Positions 45,097 through 54,119 of a stretch of 64,000 nucleotides of DNA are shown in pieces; within the stretch, counting starts at the first letter, position 1; every line of letters starts with the position of its first letter. The stretch is from positions 992,001-1,056,000 of the forward strand of contig NZ_LT629787.1 in NCBI RefSeq assembly GCF_900105655.1. Direction: 5' to 3'. The stretch is from Halopseudomonas salegens (lineage in GTDB: Bacteria > Pseudomonadota > Gammaproteobacteria > Pseudomonadales > Pseudomonadaceae). Both the position numbers and the translations under genes were made by a program. The notes below the pieces were generated by a model that saw only the letters and a list, made by a program, of their open reading frames with translations, ran no database searches and was not told where the DNA came from.

Positions 45097-45951
45097 TCAG
45101 GGGTGCAGGTGGGCGCAGGCGTAAAGGGTGTTTTCCAGCAGGCAGGCACGGGTCATGGGGCCAACGCCGCCTGGCACCGGAGTGATCCAAGCGGCCCGTT
45201 CAGCCGCTGGAGCAAATTCGATATCCCCGGTCAGACGCCCGTCATCCATACGATTGATGCCAACATCAATCACGATGGCGCCGGGTTTGATCCATTCACC
45301 CTTGACCAGGCCCGGCTTGCCTACGGCAACCACCAGCAGATCGGCGCGGCGCACATGGTCTTCCAGGTTCTTGGTAAAGCGGTGAGTAATGGTGGTGGTA
45401 CAGCCGGCCAGCAGCAATTCCAGCGCCATCGGGCGACCGACAATATTGGAGGCACCGACAACCAGCGCTTCCAGCCCGTGCAGATCAACCCCGGTACTTT
45501 TCAGCAGGCGGGTAATGCCCAGCGGCGTGCAGGGGCGCAGCAGCGGGATGCGCTGGGCCAGGCGACCAATGTTGTACGGGTGAAAACCATCGACATCCTT
45601 GTCCGGGCGGATGCGTTCGAGCAGGCAAGAAGCATCCAGGTGGGCGGGCAAGGGCAGCTGCAGCAGGATGCCGTCGATTGACGGATCATCGTTGAGGCGG
45701 TCGATCAGGTCTTCCAGCGTGGCTTGCTCGGTATCTGCCGGCAAATCGAAATCGTGGGAGATAAAGCCGACTTCTTCACAGTCCTTGCGCTTGTGCGCTA
45801 CGTAAACGTGAGAGGCGGGGTCCTGGCCGACCAGAATAACCGCCAGACCGGGTGTTCGGTGGCCCTGCTCCTGGCGTTGTTTTACCTGGCTGGCGATTTC
45901 CTGACGAAGCTGCGCGGCAATTTGCTTGCCATCGATGAGTTGGGCGTTCAT
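45097..45951 (-). CDS. folD: FolD: methylenetetrahydrofolate dehydrogenase/cyclohydrolase
   Basis: A 284-residue bifunctional one-carbon enzyme, normal length. It has [17 protein letters not shown] with the catalytic lysine, [30 protein letters not shown], the NADP-binding [17 protein letters not shown], and [20 protein letters not shown] at the C-terminus. It interconverts 5,10-methylene- and 10-formyl-THF in the cytosol. It is divergent from the tRNA cluster, an arrangement seen in Pseudomonas. Confidence 0.97.
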   Translation of the reverse strand: MNAQLIDGKQIAAQLRQEIASQVKQRQEQGHRTPGLAVILVGQDPASHVYVAHKRKDCEEVGFISHDFDLPADTEQATLEDLIDRLNDDPSIDGILLQLPLPAHLDASCLLERIRPDKDVDGFHPYNIGRLAQRIPLLRPCTPLGITRLLKSTGVDLHGLEALVVGASNIVGRPMALELLLAGCTTTITHRFTKNLEDHVRRADLLVVAVGKPGLVKGEWIKPGAIVIDVGINRMDDGRLTGDIEFAPAAERAAWITPVPGGVGPMTRACLLENTLYACAHLHP

Positions 45952-46083
45952 GTGTTTCCTGACGCAAATAAATTATCCGCCAATTGTCGCATGCGGCAGG
46001 GGGTTGGCAAAAGTGCTTACATGCTGCAGCCGGCAAGAAAGCGATAAGCATCTAAAACAATTCAAAAAAATAAGCGCTTGTCG

Positions 46084-46112
46084 TTGACGTGGCGGGGGTG
46101 GCTGAGTATTAT
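46084..46112 (+). promoter_or_regulatory. Strong sigma-70 promoter of the tRNA operon
   Basis: TTGACG (46084-46089), exactly 17 bases, TATTAT (46107-46112), followed by a GC-rich discriminator tcgcaccgc. This is typical of growth-rate-controlled stable RNA promoters. The leader before the first tRNA also contains two small hairpins (gacc-aaggctcct-ggtc and agcagt-ccag-actgct). Confidence 0.65.
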
Positions 46113-46236
46113 TCGCACCGCTTCACAAACACAGCGACAAGCGTTTGGAAGGCGACCAAGGCTCCTGGTCAGTAGCAGTCCAGACTGCTTTTGACAGGCA
46201 ATTTCGACTACACTCGCTGGGTCGATATTGTGCAAG

Positions 46237-46313
46237 GCGCCCGTAGCTCAGCTGGATAGAGCATCCGCCTTCTAAGCGGATGGTCGCAGGTTCAAGTCCT
46301 GCCGGGCGTGCCA
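46237..46313 (+). tRNA. tRNA-Arg(UCU)
   Basis: A 77-base cloverleaf: acceptor GCGCCCG/CGGGCGT, D-arm tagctcagctggatagagc, anticodon loop CTTCTAA with anticodon TCT between TCCGC and GCGGA, T-loop ggttcaagtcc, discriminator G and encoded CCA at the end. First tRNA of a three-gene transcript. Confidence 0.96.
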
Positions 46314-46360
46314 CAGTCTCCGCAGGATGAAGCAAGCAGTACCGGTCAAAGGCCGTTATG

Positions 46361-46436
46361 GTGGGCGTAGCTCAGTTGGTAGAGCACAGGATTGTGACTC
46401 CTGTTGTCGTGGGTTCGATCCCCATCGTCCACCCCA
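46361..46436 (+). tRNA. tRNA-His(GUG)
   Basis: A 76-base cloverleaf: acceptor GTGGGCG/CGTCCAC, anticodon loop TTGTGAC (GTG) between CAGGA and TCCTG, T-loop gggttcgatcccc, C73 and encoded CCA. The extra G-1 required by histidyl-tRNA synthetase is present at 46360 opposite C73. Confidence 0.96.
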
Positions 46437-46447
46437 TATTCTTCAAG

Positions 46448-46473
46448 ACGCCAGGCGCCCGCCTGGCGTTCTT
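46448..46473 (+). terminator. Terminator-like hairpin between tRNA-His and tRNA-Leu
   Basis: acgccaggc-gccc-gcctggcgt with a 9-bp stem followed by tcttgt. It may terminate part of the transcript or mark a processing site between the tRNAs. Confidence 0.5.
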
Positions 46474-46486
46474 GTATCCCCGGTTC

Positions 46487-46571
<85 letters not shown>

Positions 46572-46604
46572 TTCAAGCGTTGCACAAGCTCTCAGGTTGT
46601 CCCG

Positions 46605-46632
46605 ATGAACCCCTTGAACCCCGGGGCTTCAT
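46605..46632. terminator. Possible bidirectional terminator between tRNA-Leu and csrA paralog
   Basis: atgaacccc and ggggcttcat pair around a ttgaacccc-type centre with one bulge, between the end of tRNA-Leu and the convergent csrA stop, which it slightly overlaps. No long U-tract. Confidence 0.3.
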
Positions 46633-46814
46633 GATTTATCGGTAACGCTGGCTTGCCCTGGCTCACGGGGTTGCCGCTCTTCACGCACTGCCTTTGTCTG
46701 GTGCGGCGCCTCGACCTTGATCCTGACTATTCTGGGATTGGCATTCACAATCTGGATTTTGATGTCGTCGCCAATGCGGAGAATTTCGCCGGTACGCCGA
46801 GTGAGGATAAGCAT
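46629..46814 (-). CDS. CsrA/RsmA-family RNA-binding regulator, divergent paralog
   Basis: A 61-residue protein starting MLILTRRTGEILRIGDDI, the defining CsrA N-terminus, with the second RNA-contact segment as KVEAPHQTKAVREE (canonical GVxAPxxVxVHREE). The key arginine before EE is kept, but HREE has become VREE and the helix after it is replaced by a basic/Gln-rich tail REERQPREPGQ. CsrA dimers bind GGA loops in mRNA leaders and repress translation. Pseudomonads carry several paralogs (RsmA, RsmE, RsmN, CsrA3-5). This one is likely an accessory paralog, as the main rsmA lies by lysC in that lineage. AAGGA precedes the ATG. Confidence 0.8.
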   Translation of the reverse strand: MLILTRRTGEILRIGDDIKIQIVNANPRIVRIKVEAPHQTKAVREERQPREPGQASVTDKS

Positions 46815-46977
46815 TGTTTGAAGTCCTTTTCAGAAGAACTCATTCTATCCCCAGCCCGACCGGACTGTCTGTGAACTGCGTCACAAATCTGCAAAAAATG
46901 TATCGACGATAGACAAGTGCGATGAGCAGGCCTTTTATTCCGGCGCTCCCGCGCAGGCTCTGATCAGGCTGGCACTG

Positions 46978-47982
46978 TCAGCGCTGTTGGCGCACAAAGC
47001 TCAGCTGCCGTCGATGCGGATTTTCACCGCGCCAGATGAAGCCCTCAAAATAGTAATGCAGAAAAGAAACGGTCAGGATGACAATGCTGACCAGCGGGTA
47101 GTCCTGGTGACTGGTCAGCCCCCAGGCCAAAAGGACTGATAGCAGGGGAAGCAACAGTATCGGTGGTAAGCGACTGAAGCGGGTTGCGCGGTAAACGTAA
47201 TTGACCGGTTGTTGCTGATTGCGGTTGGTGTCGTGACTGATGTAGATGATGTAAGCGGTCAGGTCGTGGATCACGCGCGGGATAAGAATCACGAACAGGG
47301 TATAGCCGATTTCGTTGATCAGTAGCGCTGAGGTCAGCAGCAATACATTGCCCCATAGATACCAGACGCCCAAGGGGTGCCGGCTGGCCCGGGTCAGTGG
47401 CCAGGCGAGGGCAATCACTCCGGCGCAGAGCAGCACAGCCAGCCCGGTAAACAGCTGCTGCCAGCTGATGTCGCCGATCAATGGCTGCTGCAGGTATTCG
47501 GCGGCATAGACGTTGATATAGATGGCAAAGGCAGAGAAGATCGCCAGCCACTTCCAGAGCTTGTAGGTGCGGCTGGGTGCCATGCCGCACATCATCAGCG
47601 TCAGGCCGAGTTGTTGCGCGAGCACGTGGTAGATGGTGTAAAAGGCAAAGAACACGAACAGCAGTTGGTAACTCAGTGGCTGCGGGCCGAGATAGCCGGC
47701 GCTGGCGAGGGCAGCAAAAAATACCAGGGGCCAGAACAGGCTGCGGCGATAGTGTGCCAGGTATTCGCGGTCAGCCATGGTGATCAGGCTGGCGATAATA
47801 TGTGGCAGCCCGAAGACGATGGTCCAGAAGGGCCAGTTGGCGGGATCCGTCGGGATGTAATCGCGCAGTATCCGCCCCTGGGCGAGGCTGACGTCCAGCA
47901 GGATCCAGACCAGACTCAGCGGAATTATTGCGTAAAGCCAGAGCAGCCAGCGGCAGTCAACGGCGGAGCGTGGTGTGTCCAT
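46978..47982 (-). CDS. Polytopic inner-membrane protein of unknown function
   Basis: A 334-residue protein with about nine hydrophobic helices (for example WLLWLYAIIPLSLVWILLDV, IIPLSLV, LLFVFFAFYTIYHVLAQQLG, PILLLPLLSVLLAWGL). Conserved-looking His residues sit in helices: FGLPHIIAS, IYHVLAQQ, PRVIHDLTAYIIYISHD and SFLHYYFEGFIWR. Spaced membrane histidines could bind metal or heme, as in desaturase-like or carotenoid-oxygenase-like membrane enzymes, but no known signature is complete and no function is claimed. The start is uncertain: ATG 47982 is used; ATG 48015 is also possible and neither has a good Shine-Dalgarno. Divergent from the HMGL-like gene. Confidence 0.65.
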   Translation of the reverse strand: MDTPRSAVDCRWLLWLYAIIPLSLVWILLDVSLAQGRILRDYIPTDPANWPFWTIVFGLPHIIASLITMADREYLAHYRRSLFWPLVFFAALASAGYLGPQPLSYQLLFVFFAFYTIYHVLAQQLGLTLMMCGMAPSRTYKLWKWLAIFSAFAIYINVYAAEYLQQPLIGDISWQQLFTGLAVLLCAGVIALAWPLTRASRHPLGVWYLWGNVLLLTSALLINEIGYTLFVILIPRVIHDLTAYIIYISHDTNRNQQQPVNYVYRATRFSRLPPILLLPLLSVLLAWGLTSHQDYPLVSIVILTVSFLHYYFEGFIWRGENPHRRQLSFVRQQR

Positions 47983-48142
47983 AGCGGATTCTTGTTCTTG
48001 TGGGTGCCTTGGCATTGTCGGTTGCAAGCTGTGTGCTGACCATCACTGATTTGTGCGAGTCAGAACAAGCAAAGTACGCAAAAAGTCGCACATTCTTGCG
48101 CAAGGTGCTATTTTTTCTGGCAGTTGAGCAAGGAGCGCTAAG

Positions 48143-49432
48143 ATGTCGAATGCCAAGAGTCTGGATCAGGCGTATGCCCATCTGCATGAGGCCGAAGCCA
48201 AGTTGGCCCGCTTGCAGTCCATAGACCCCTACCTGATCGATCTTTCACTGCGGGAGAATCCGGTCGGCGCCCGCGTTGGTCAAACCCTGGCCGACAAGCT
48301 GGCCATTCTGCCACGGGTTCGTGGTTTCGGTTTTCCACGCATTCTGCTTGGTACCCTTGATTACAGTTACCCCGACGAGCTGGAAGTCGATGATGATCTG
48401 ATGATGCATCTGCGCGACCACCAGTACGATATGAGTGGTTGTTTTGCCTTTACCGCGGTGGGGCTGGTAGCGGCTGACGGCGAGTTCATGCCGGACGTAT
48501 CCATGTGCAAGCTGCGTGACTATCGAGTACCCAATACGCTGCATGAGGTCTACCTGTCGGACTTTGGCATGCAGGGCCAGTATGATTTTGCCACCTTGAT
48601 GCGCAGCCTGCCGCTGAGTGTGCAGTGGCTGCATGACCATGTGCGCGGTGACCAGGGCGGCCCGCCGGAGATTCTGATCAATATTGTGGACGGTTGTGAT
48701 GCCTTTGCGGAGAACCCGCAACGGACCCTGGAGGCCTTGCAGCGGATTGCCGAATTGCCAGTGGCCGGGGTCAGTATGGAAGATGACCGCGGCACCTATC
48801 TGCCGTTCCAGGTAGGCAGTTATTTTGCTGCCGCCCGTGCCGTGTTGCCACCACCGCTGAAATTGCTGGCGCATATTCATTCCGGTGGCGGTTTCGAAAA
48901 CGCGTCAGTGCTGGAAGCACTGGCCTGCGGTGCCGACGGTGCCTGGGGTGGCTTGCCAAAGCGGGCCGCCATTATTGGCCATGCATCGCTGGGTGAGTTG
49001 ATCGCCAATCTGGTGCGGGTAAAGAACCCGCATATGCAGCGATATGAGCTGAATCAGCTGCTGCCCCTGGCTACCTGCCTGCAGCAACTGGATGAGGAAG
49101 AGTCAGTGCCCGAGGATTTACCCATTCTCGGCAGCAATGCCTATCGCCTGACGTTGAGTTTTTTCCGCCAGCGGGCAGACCGTTTCATGGATCTGGTGCC
49201 GGAAGCGATTGGTGGCCATTACGGTTACCGGATTTGCCCGGTTGTCAGCGATACCCGGGTGATTGCCGGGCGCCTGGCGGAAGTGACGGAAAAGCCGGCG
49301 GACAGCTTTGCCGAGCCGGTGCTCGAGCAGATGATTCGTTTGATGCGCCGCGATTTGCGTGCGGGCAAACGTATAGTTTATGACGAGCCGCAAGAATTAT
49401 TGCAGCTTTATACTCGCGCTTCGGCTGTTTGA
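48143..49432 (+). CDS. HMGL-like (DRE-TIM metallolyase-related) protein
   Basis: A 429-residue TIM-barrel-like protein. LIDLSLRENPVG resembles the N-terminal DxTLRDG strand of homocitrate/isopropylmalate synthase-type lyases, and LLAHIHSGGGFENASVLEAL with ACGADGAWGGLPKRAA resembles the HxH metal site and following strand (HxHDxxG, then GAD...GxGER). The DRE and HxH motifs are both altered (LREN, HIHSGGG), so this is a divergent family member that may not catalyse Claisen condensation or lysis in the usual way. ATG 48143 follows AAGGAG at 7 bases. It is 57 bp upstream of a diguanylate cyclase. Confidence 0.65.
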   Translation: MSNAKSLDQAYAHLHEAEAKLARLQSIDPYLIDLSLRENPVGARVGQTLADKLAILPRVRGFGFPRILLGTLDYSYPDELEVDDDLMMHLRDHQYDMSGCFAFTAVGLVAADGEFMPDVSMCKLRDYRVPNTLHEVYLSDFGMQGQYDFATLMRSLPLSVQWLHDHVRGDQGGPPEILINIVDGCDAFAENPQRTLEALQRIAELPVAGVSMEDDRGTYLPFQVGSYFAAARAVLPPPLKLLAHIHSGGGFENASVLEALACGADGAWGGLPKRAAIIGHASLGELIANLVRVKNPHMQRYELNQLLPLATCLQQLDEEESVPEDLPILGSNAYRLTLSFFRQRADRFMDLVPEAIGGHYGYRICPVVSDTRVIAGRLAEVTEKPADSFAEPVLEQMIRLMRRDLRAGKRIVYDEPQELLQLYTRASAV

Positions 49433-49489
49433 GGCGTATTTTTGTAACGGACGACCGATCCTGATTGCCGCAGTAAAGGTAACCAAGCG

Positions 49490-50431
49490 ATGACAGAAGC
49501 AGCCAGCAGTATGGAAAAGGACAGCGCGGTCTACAAGACCCTGTTGGAGTCAACCAAGGCGATTCCGTGGAAAATCGACTGGAAAAGCATGGCGTTCGAG
49601 TACATTGGTCCGCAAATCGAGGAGCTGCTCGGCTGGTCACAGGACAGCTGGAAGAGCGTCGAGGACTGGGCAACGCGTATGCACCCGGAAGACCAGAGCT
49701 GGGTGGTGGATTTCTGTGTCGCCCAATCCCAGTCGGGTATTGATCATGAGGCGGATTACCGTGCACTGACCAGTGATGGTGGTTATGTCTGGATTCGCGA
49801 TGTGGTGCATGTGGTGCGCGACGAAGCCGGTGAGGTAGAAGCCCTGGTCGGCTTCATGTTCGATATCAGCGAACGCAAGAAGACCGAAGAGAAACTGGCC
49901 AGGCTGCAGAAAGAGCTGGAAGAGCTGTCCTTCAAGGACGGCCTGACTGGCGTAGCCAACCGGCGCATGTTTGACTCCATCATGCAGGTGGAATGGACCA
50001 ATGCCCGGCGCAATGCGCAACCGCTGTCGATCATCATGTTCGATATCGATTACTTCAAGCAATACAACGACCTCTATGGTCATCTGCAGGGTGATGAGTG
50101 CCTCAAGCAGATTGCTCGGCTGCTGGAAAGCGCCGCTGCGCGTTCACGCGATTTCTTTGCCCGTTATGGCGGTGAGGAGTTTGTCATGGTGCTGCCGGAA
50201 ACCGATGCCCATTCGGCGGCTACCGTTGCCGAGCGTTGCCGCAAGCTGATCTTCAAGGAACAGATTTCGCACGAGGCGTCACCCGTCAGCCAGGTGCTGA
50301 CGGTCAGTATGGGCACGGCCACACTGGTCCCGAGCGCTGAAGACAAACTGATGGACTTTATCGAGTCCGCTGATCGGCAGTTGTATCGGGCCAAGGAAAG
50401 TGGCCGCAACTGTGTTGTGCACACCGCTTGA
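49490..50431 (+). CDS. PAS-GGDEF diguanylate cyclase
   Basis: A 313-residue soluble c-di-GMP synthase. A PAS_3-type domain (about 15-135; WKIDWKSMAFEYIGPQIEEL, HPEDQSW, GYVWIRDVVHVVRD, GFMFDISERK) precedes a short coiled linker and a GGDEF domain (about 150-313). The active site is GGEEF (about 226-230), preceded by RSRD five residues earlier, the RxxD inhibitory I-site for product feedback. No EAL domain. patB begins 12 bp after its stop, suggesting an operon. Confidence 0.93.
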   Translation: MTEAASSMEKDSAVYKTLLESTKAIPWKIDWKSMAFEYIGPQIEELLGWSQDSWKSVEDWATRMHPEDQSWVVDFCVAQSQSGIDHEADYRALTSDGGYVWIRDVVHVVRDEAGEVEALVGFMFDISERKKTEEKLARLQKELEELSFKDGLTGVANRRMFDSIMQVEWTNARRNAQPLSIIMFDIDYFKQYNDLYGHLQGDECLKQIARLLESAAARSRDFFARYGGEEFVMVLPETDAHSAATVAERCRKLIFKEQISHEASPVSQVLTVSMGTATLVPSAEDKLMDFIESADRQLYRAKESGRNCVVHTA

Positions 50432-50443
50432 AATGGTTGTTTG

Positions 50444-51616
50444 ATGGTCTATGATTTTGATCTGCCGGTCTCCCGGCAGGGGTCTGCGTCGCTCAAGCAT
50501 GATGCTTTGGACAAGGTCTTCGGCGCTGAAGATATTCTTCCGCTGTGGGTCGCGGATATGGATTTCCCTGCGCCACCCGCAGTGACCAAAGCATTGCTGG
50601 AACGTGCGAGCCATGCGGTGTATGGCTACACGCTTTTTCCCCCGGAACTCACGCACAGTCTGATGGACTGGTTTGCCCAACGGCACAGCTGGCAGGTTCA
50701 ACCGCAATGGGTGGTGATGGCGCCGGGCGTTGTGCCGTCGTTGCATGCGGCGGCTATGGCTTTTGCCCAGCCGGGGCAGGGCATTATCGTGCAGTCTCCG
50801 GTATATCCACCTTTCTTTGCGGCGGTAGAAAAAACCGGCCGACGTTTGCTGGTCAACCCGTTGCGCGAAGAGCAAGGCCGTTACGAGATGGATTTCGAGC
50901 ATCTGGAAGCCTGCATGCAGGATGATGCCCGGGTTCTGTTTCTCTGTTCGCCGCATAACCCGGTCGGGCGCGTCTGGACCCGTGAGGAACTGCAGCGCCT
51001 GCTGGCGTTGGCCGAACGCTACAATAACCTGATTATGTCCGATGATATTCACTGTGATCTGGTCTACCCGGGGCAGCGGCACCAGATGCTGGCGGATTTG
51101 CCGGGTGCAGAGGGGCGCGTTATCACGGCCGTGGCGCCGAGCAAGAGTTTCAATATTCCCGGTATGGGGCTGTCGGCTCTGATTATTCCTGATGCCGGGC
51201 AGCGGCGTGCCATTGAGCAGGTATTTGCCAGTTTGTGCATGCAGCAGGCCAACCCGTTCAGCGTGACGGCCTTTGCTGCTGCCTACCGCGAAGGCGGCCC
51301 CTGGCTGGATGCGTTGATCGACTACCTGCAAGACAACCGTGACCGGGCCTGCGAGTTGATCAACCAGCAACTGGCCCCGATACGGGTGCAAGTGCCGGAG
51401 TCGACCTATCTGCTGTGGCTGGATTGTCGTGAACTGGGCTGGTCGGACCAGGCATTGAAACGCTTTTTTGTTCAGCAAGCCAAGGTAGGGCTGAATCCGG
51501 GTATCAGCTTTGGAGCTGCCGGCAGCGGTTTTATGCGCCTGAATATCGGCACCCAATGGTCGGTCATCGAGCAGGCAATCAAACAGGTCGGGCAAGCATT
51601 AAAGGCTCGCGGCTGA
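50444..51616 (+). CDS. PatB/MalY-family PLP C-S lyase (cystathionine beta-lyase-like)
   Basis: A 390-residue fold-type I PLP enzyme. LPLWVADMDFPAPPAV near the start is the PatB/MalY signature; SPHNPVGRVW holds the Asn contacting PLP; the Schiff-base lysine is in APSKSFNIPGM (about 234); and GFMRLNIGTQWSVIEQA carries the carboxylate-binding arginine. It probably cleaves cystathionine or cysteine conjugates to thiol, pyruvate and ammonia. ATG 50444 is used in place of the TTG at 50441. Its stop is 11 bp from the convergent deaminase. Confidence 0.9.
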   Translation: MVYDFDLPVSRQGSASLKHDALDKVFGAEDILPLWVADMDFPAPPAVTKALLERASHAVYGYTLFPPELTHSLMDWFAQRHSWQVQPQWVVMAPGVVPSLHAAAMAFAQPGQGIIVQSPVYPPFFAAVEKTGRRLLVNPLREEQGRYEMDFEHLEACMQDDARVLFLCSPHNPVGRVWTREELQRLLALAERYNNLIMSDDIHCDLVYPGQRHQMLADLPGAEGRVITAVAPSKSFNIPGMGLSALIIPDAGQRRAIEQVFASLCMQQANPFSVTAFAAAYREGGPWLDALIDYLQDNRDRACELINQQLAPIRVQVPESTYLLWLDCRELGWSDQALKRFFVQQAKVGLNPGISFGAAGSGFMRLNIGTQWSVIEQAIKQVGQALKARG

Positions 51617-51627
51617 TCGATTCTGTT

Positions 51628-52113
51628 TCAATACTCGAAGCGGTCTTCCAGCGCCAGCCAGGCATCAAAAGGCTTGCCGGCACCGGCAATCTCTATTTGC
51701 TGCAGGGTGTCATCGCTGATGTTTACCGGGCGTGCCTGGCCATAGAGTTTGAGCGCAATCGGGGTATCGGCAAAACCACCGCGTGCGGCTTCGTGATGGG
51801 ACGCGGCAAAGCGGATGCGCGGTATATGCGCCCAATGGATCGCGGCCAGGCACATCGGGCAGGGCTCGCAACTACTGTAGAGCGTGGCATCGGGGAAGTG
51901 TGGCTGCTGCAGGGCCTGGCTGGCCTTGCGAATGGCCTGGACTTCCGCATGTGCCGTCGGGTCGAGAGTCTGTACCACTTCGTTGCAGGATTCGGCAATT
52001 ATCCGGCCATCCTGAACCAGCAGGGCCGCGAAAGGACCACCGCCAGCCTCGACCGATTGCAGGGCCAGTTCCACGCAGCGGCGCAGGTAGTCGCTATCGG
52101 TTGTGCCGGTCAT
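51628..52113 (-). CDS. Zinc-dependent nucleoside/guanine deaminase
   Basis: A 161-residue cytidine-deaminase-fold enzyme. Zinc and proton shuttle are THAEVQAIRKA (HAE) and SSCEPCPMCLAAIHWA (PCxxC). AGGGPFAALLV in the N-terminal strand and the RFAASHHEAARGGF segment resemble guanine deaminase (GuaD) rather than tRNA adenosine deaminase TadA; the exact base is not certain. The ATG at 52113 overlaps the end of the ABC exporter gene by 20 bp, so the pair is translationally coupled. Confidence 0.85.
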   Translation of the reverse strand: MTGTTDSDYLRRCVELALQSVEAGGGPFAALLVQDGRIIAESCNEVVQTLDPTAHAEVQAIRKASQALQQPHFPDATLYSSCEPCPMCLAAIHWAHIPRIRFAASHHEAARGGFADTPIALKLYGQARPVNISDDTLQQIEIAGAGKPFDAWLALEDRFEY

Positions 52114-53899
52114 GCTCAGTCTCCACCGTGTCGGGATGCTGGTCCCGGTCATTGAATTGCAGTGCTGCCAGTCGGGCATAGAGCGCATTGTCCTGCAGCA
52201 AGCTCTGGTGCGTACCTATGCCAATCAGTCTACCCTGATCGATCACGGCGATGCGATCAGCATCGCGCACGGTTGCCAGTCGATGGGCAATCACCAGGGT
52301 GGTGCGCCCCTGCATCAGCTTCGGCAGGGCCTGCTGAATCAGGTTTTCACTTTGTGCATCCAGCGCACTGGTCGCTTCATCGAGCAGCAGAACAGGGGCA
52401 TCGGTCAGCAAGGCGCGGGCAATTGCCAAACGTTGTTTCTGACCACCAGAGAGCCCTTGCCCGCCATCACCAAGTGGCGTGGCATAGCCTTGTGGCAGCC
52501 GCTGGATAAACTCATCGGCATAGGCGGCCTGAGCGGCTGCGGTTACTTCGGCATCGCTGGCTTCGGGTTTGCCGTAGCGGATATTGTCGGCAATGCTGCC
52601 ATGAAACAGCCCTGGCTGTTGGGCGACCAGGGCAAAGCTTCGGCGCAGGGCAGCCAGGTCCAGTTGCCGCAGGTCGATCCCCTCCAGGGTAATGCTGCCG
52701 TGTTGCGGGTCGTAAAAGCGCAGTAGCAGATCAAACAACGTCGATTTTCCCGCGCCGGAAGGGCCTACCAGGGCCAGGGTTTCTCCCGGTTCAATCTGTA
52801 GACTGACGTCAACAATGGCCGGTTGCTGTTCGCGCCCTGCATAGGCAAAGGTAATGTCTTGCAGCGCAATGCGCCCGTCAACGCGTGGCGGCAAGCGGGT
52901 GGGTTGCGCGGGTGAGCTGATGGCTTGCGGGCTTTGCAGCAGTTCAATGATGCGGCTGCTGGCTCCGGCAGCCCGTTGCAGCTCACCGATCACTTCGCTG
53001 AGGGCCCCGGCAGATACGCCGACAATCAGGCTGTAGAACACAAAGGCGGCCAGTTCACCAGCGCTGATGCGTCCGGCGATCACATCCATGCCACCGACCC
53101 AGAGCATGATGCCGATGGCACCGAGGACCAGCAGAATCACAATGGCGGTCAGCCAGGCTCGTTGTGCAATACGCTGACGGGCAACGGCAAAGGCTTGCTC
53201 GCTGACCTTGCCGAAAGCCTGCTGATCAACCGGCTGATGATTGTAGGCCTGCACGGTTTTGATTTCGCCGAGAATTTCGCCAACATAGCTGCCCACATCG
53301 GCAACGCGGTCCTGACTCAGGCGTGACAAGCGTCGGACACGGCGGCCAAAGAACAGAATCGGCACCAAAACCAGCGGGATCGCCAGCATGACGATGGCGG
53401 TCAGCTTGGCATTGGTAACGAACAGCAGAATTATCCCGCCAATCAGCATCAACAGATTGCGCAAGGCGATCGACAGGGTTGACCCCAGTACGGACTGCAG
53501 CACCGTGGTATCAGCCGTCAGGCGTGACTGGATTTCCAGACCACGGTTGTCGGCAAAGAAAGCCGGGTGCAGGTTGATCAGATGATTGAAGACCTGTTGG
53601 CGAATATCGGTAACTACCCGTTCACCAATCCATGACACCAGATAAAAGCGACTGAAGGTGCCTGCTGCCAGGCCGAGCACCAGGATGCCGAAAAGTGCCA
53701 GCGACTGGTTGAGCATGGCGGGGGAGCCGGTGGCAAAGCCCTGATCGACCAGAATGCGCAGGCCCTGGCCGAGAGACAAGGTGATGCCGGCAGTGAAAAT
53801 CAGTGCCAACAGGGCGCCCAGGGCTTGCCAGCCGTAGGGGCGAATAAAGCGGTAAACCAGTTGGCGAACTTTCTCCGGATGTGCGGGTGAGCTGGACAT
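52094..53899 (-). CDS. ABC exporter (fused transmembrane and ATPase domains, MsbA/LmrA-like)
   Basis: A 601-residue half-transporter. Six membrane helices occupy about 1-320 (ABC type I exporter; GEILGEIKTVQAYNHQ is the conserved coupling-helix region). The nucleotide-binding domain (about 350-590) has Walker A GPSGAGKST (about 378-386), Q-loop LVAQQPGLFHG, signature LSGGQKQRLAIARAL (about 480), Walker B PVLLLDEATSALDAQS and the switch histidine in IAHRLATV. It would act as a homodimer exporting lipid, drug or peptide; no peptidase domain. The ATG at 53899 begins MSSSPAHPEK. Coupled to the deaminase downstream. Confidence 0.9.
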   Translation of the reverse strand: MSSSPAHPEKVRQLVYRFIRPYGWQALGALLALIFTAGITLSLGQGLRILVDQGFATGSPAMLNQSLALFGILVLGLAAGTFSRFYLVSWIGERVVTDIRQQVFNHLINLHPAFFADNRGLEIQSRLTADTTVLQSVLGSTLSIALRNLLMLIGGIILLFVTNAKLTAIVMLAIPLVLVPILFFGRRVRRLSRLSQDRVADVGSYVGEILGEIKTVQAYNHQPVDQQAFGKVSEQAFAVARQRIAQRAWLTAIVILLVLGAIGIMLWVGGMDVIAGRISAGELAAFVFYSLIVGVSAGALSEVIGELQRAAGASSRIIELLQSPQAISSPAQPTRLPPRVDGRIALQDITFAYAGREQQPAIVDVSLQIEPGETLALVGPSGAGKSTLFDLLLRFYDPQHGSITLEGIDLRQLDLAALRRSFALVAQQPGLFHGSIADNIRYGKPEASDAEVTAAAQAAYADEFIQRLPQGYATPLGDGGQGLSGGQKQRLAIARALLTDAPVLLLDEATSALDAQSENLIQQALPKLMQGRTTLVIAHRLATVRDADRIAVIDQGRLIGIGTHQSLLQDNALYARLAALQFNDRDQHPDTVETEHDRHNR

Positions 53900-54119
53900 G
53901 AACAGCCTGTGGCTATGGAATAGTCCCGTGATTATGCCGGAGCTGGCGAGGGCGACGAAAGGACCGCGACTCTTTTGTGGCCAGAATGCAGCAATCAGAC
54001 TGTTTGGTGGAACGGATTGTGGCAAAATGCGGCTAAATCAGGTGCCTGTGCTAGCCTGAAAACATGAAACCAGTCTCGGTTTCGACCACCAACATATAAT
54101 AATCACCTGATGGAGCTGA

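Noticed and set aside
46191..46231. Second tRNA-operon promoter starting at the perfect TTGACA at 46191
   Set aside because: The nearest -10-like hexamers (TACACT, TATTGT) are 12 and 29 bases away, which is incompatible with a sigma-70 spacer.
53900..54025. Longer N-terminus of the ABC exporter
   Set aside because: It would start from TTG, adds unconserved residues and lacks a ribosome site; the ATG at 53899 fits the family.
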